From the NCBI GenBank assembly GCA_021819025.1, contig JAKASN010000156.1, positions 1 through 5,603 of the forward strand: a stretch of DNA of 5,603 nt, read 5' to 3'. Below are positions 5,221 through 5,603 of the stretch, piece by piece (position 1 is the stretch's first letter; the number at the start of each line of letters is the position of its first letter). The position numbers were made by a program, and so were the translations under genes. This DNA comes from Actinomycetes bacterium (GTDB lineage: Bacteria > Actinomycetota > Acidimicrobiia > Acidimicrobiales > Acidimicrobiaceae). The notes below the pieces were generated by a model. The model saw only the letters and a program-made list of their open reading frames with translations, did no database searches and was not told the DNA's origin.

Positions 5221-5603
5221 GCCGGCCAGGCACACCGGTGGGAGCACAGGGAGATTTTCTCTCGCCTTGTCCCTCGTCGCCATTCCGAAGAGATTCTTGA
5301 AAAAGTGCGCCCCATCCCGCGCGAAGCGAGCGACGGCACTTATGGCTCAAGTGGGAGTAGAATTTTGGATCGGACAGAATCGAGGGCTCGTTCGTAACGG
5401 TGGCTCGAACCTAGACCAAGTAAATCGCCCCAACTCCGATCCCGAATTCAATGCCCGGGATTGGAAGAGTGCGCTTCGTTTTGCGTGGGCGCACATGAAA
5501 ACAGATAACGTCAATGTCGCCGCAGCGGCATTTGCTTATCGCTGGTTCCTCTCCCTTTTCCCCATCATCATCGCTCTGCTAGGCATCGCCACTCTGATAA
5601 CCT
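5201..5603 (+). CDS. YihY/BrkB (UPF0761) family membrane protein, N-terminal part
   Basis: The frame is open from an ATG at 5201 to the window end, giving 134 codons of a gene that continues beyond. From about residue 88 it matches the start of the YihY/BrkB family: a W..ALRFAW helix, then DNVNVAAAAFAYRWFLSLFP leading into the first membrane helix. These are multi-pass inner-membrane proteins formerly annotated as ribonuclease BN; their function is not settled. The start at 5201 overlaps the sulP end by 20 bases and has a modest GGGA four bases upstream, which suggests translational coupling. It gives an unusually long, basic N-terminal stretch of about 85 residues. An ATG at 5342 would give a shorter form but has no ribosome binding site. 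The family call is firm; the start is less so. Confidence 0.88.
   Translation, partial: MKAKNREPARHTGGSTGRFSLALSLVAIPKRFLKKCAPSRAKRATALMAQVGVEFWIGQNRGLVRNGGSNLDQVNRPNSDPEFNARDWKSALRFAWAHMKTDNVNVAAAAFAYRWFLSLFPIIIALLGIATLIT

Overview
The window looks like a chromosomal segment of an actinobacterium of moderate GC content, possibly of the Acidimicrobiia type. The evidence is a moaC–glpR-type neighbourhood, a small actinobacterial-looking β-domain protein, and coding regions near 57–65% GC where I counted by hand. The lineage is an inference; no species can be named from this sequence.

Layout. Positions 2-388 are the 3' end of moaA and 455-961 are a complete moaC; together they carry out the first step of molybdenum cofactor synthesis (GTP to cyclic pyranopterin monophosphate). 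Positions 1088-1702 encode a three-helix membrane protein that I read as GlpR-like, the membrane receptor of the gephyrin-like protein Glp. A perfect 18-bp palindrome (1036-1053) lies just before it. A tRNA-Ala(CGC) gene (1723-1798) follows 20 bp after its stop codon, with a probable intrinsic terminator at 1857-1890. All of this is on the + strand.

From 1799 to 3498 the window is gene-poor. The only supportable gene is a 101-codon minus-strand ORF (2588-2893, TTG start with a good ribosome binding site). It encodes a compact β-rich domain that I recognise as a conserved actinobacterial hypothetical. The rest of this interval has no convincing coding sequence but contains several hairpins. 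The strongest has a 17-bp stem (3100-3147) and sits between two smaller hairpins, the last of which is followed by a T-rich stretch. This cluster could be a structured RNA or the remains of a small mobile element.

Positions 3499-5220 encode a complete SulP-family anion transporter with a C-terminal STAS domain. Its last 20 bases overlap the start of a YihY/BrkB-family membrane protein that runs off the window end, so the two are probably translationally coupled. An inverted repeat (3457-3469) just before the sulP ribosome binding site is a candidate operator. I found no clearly new multigene system. The best leads are the structured intergenic region, the small β-domain gene and the palindromic site before glpR.
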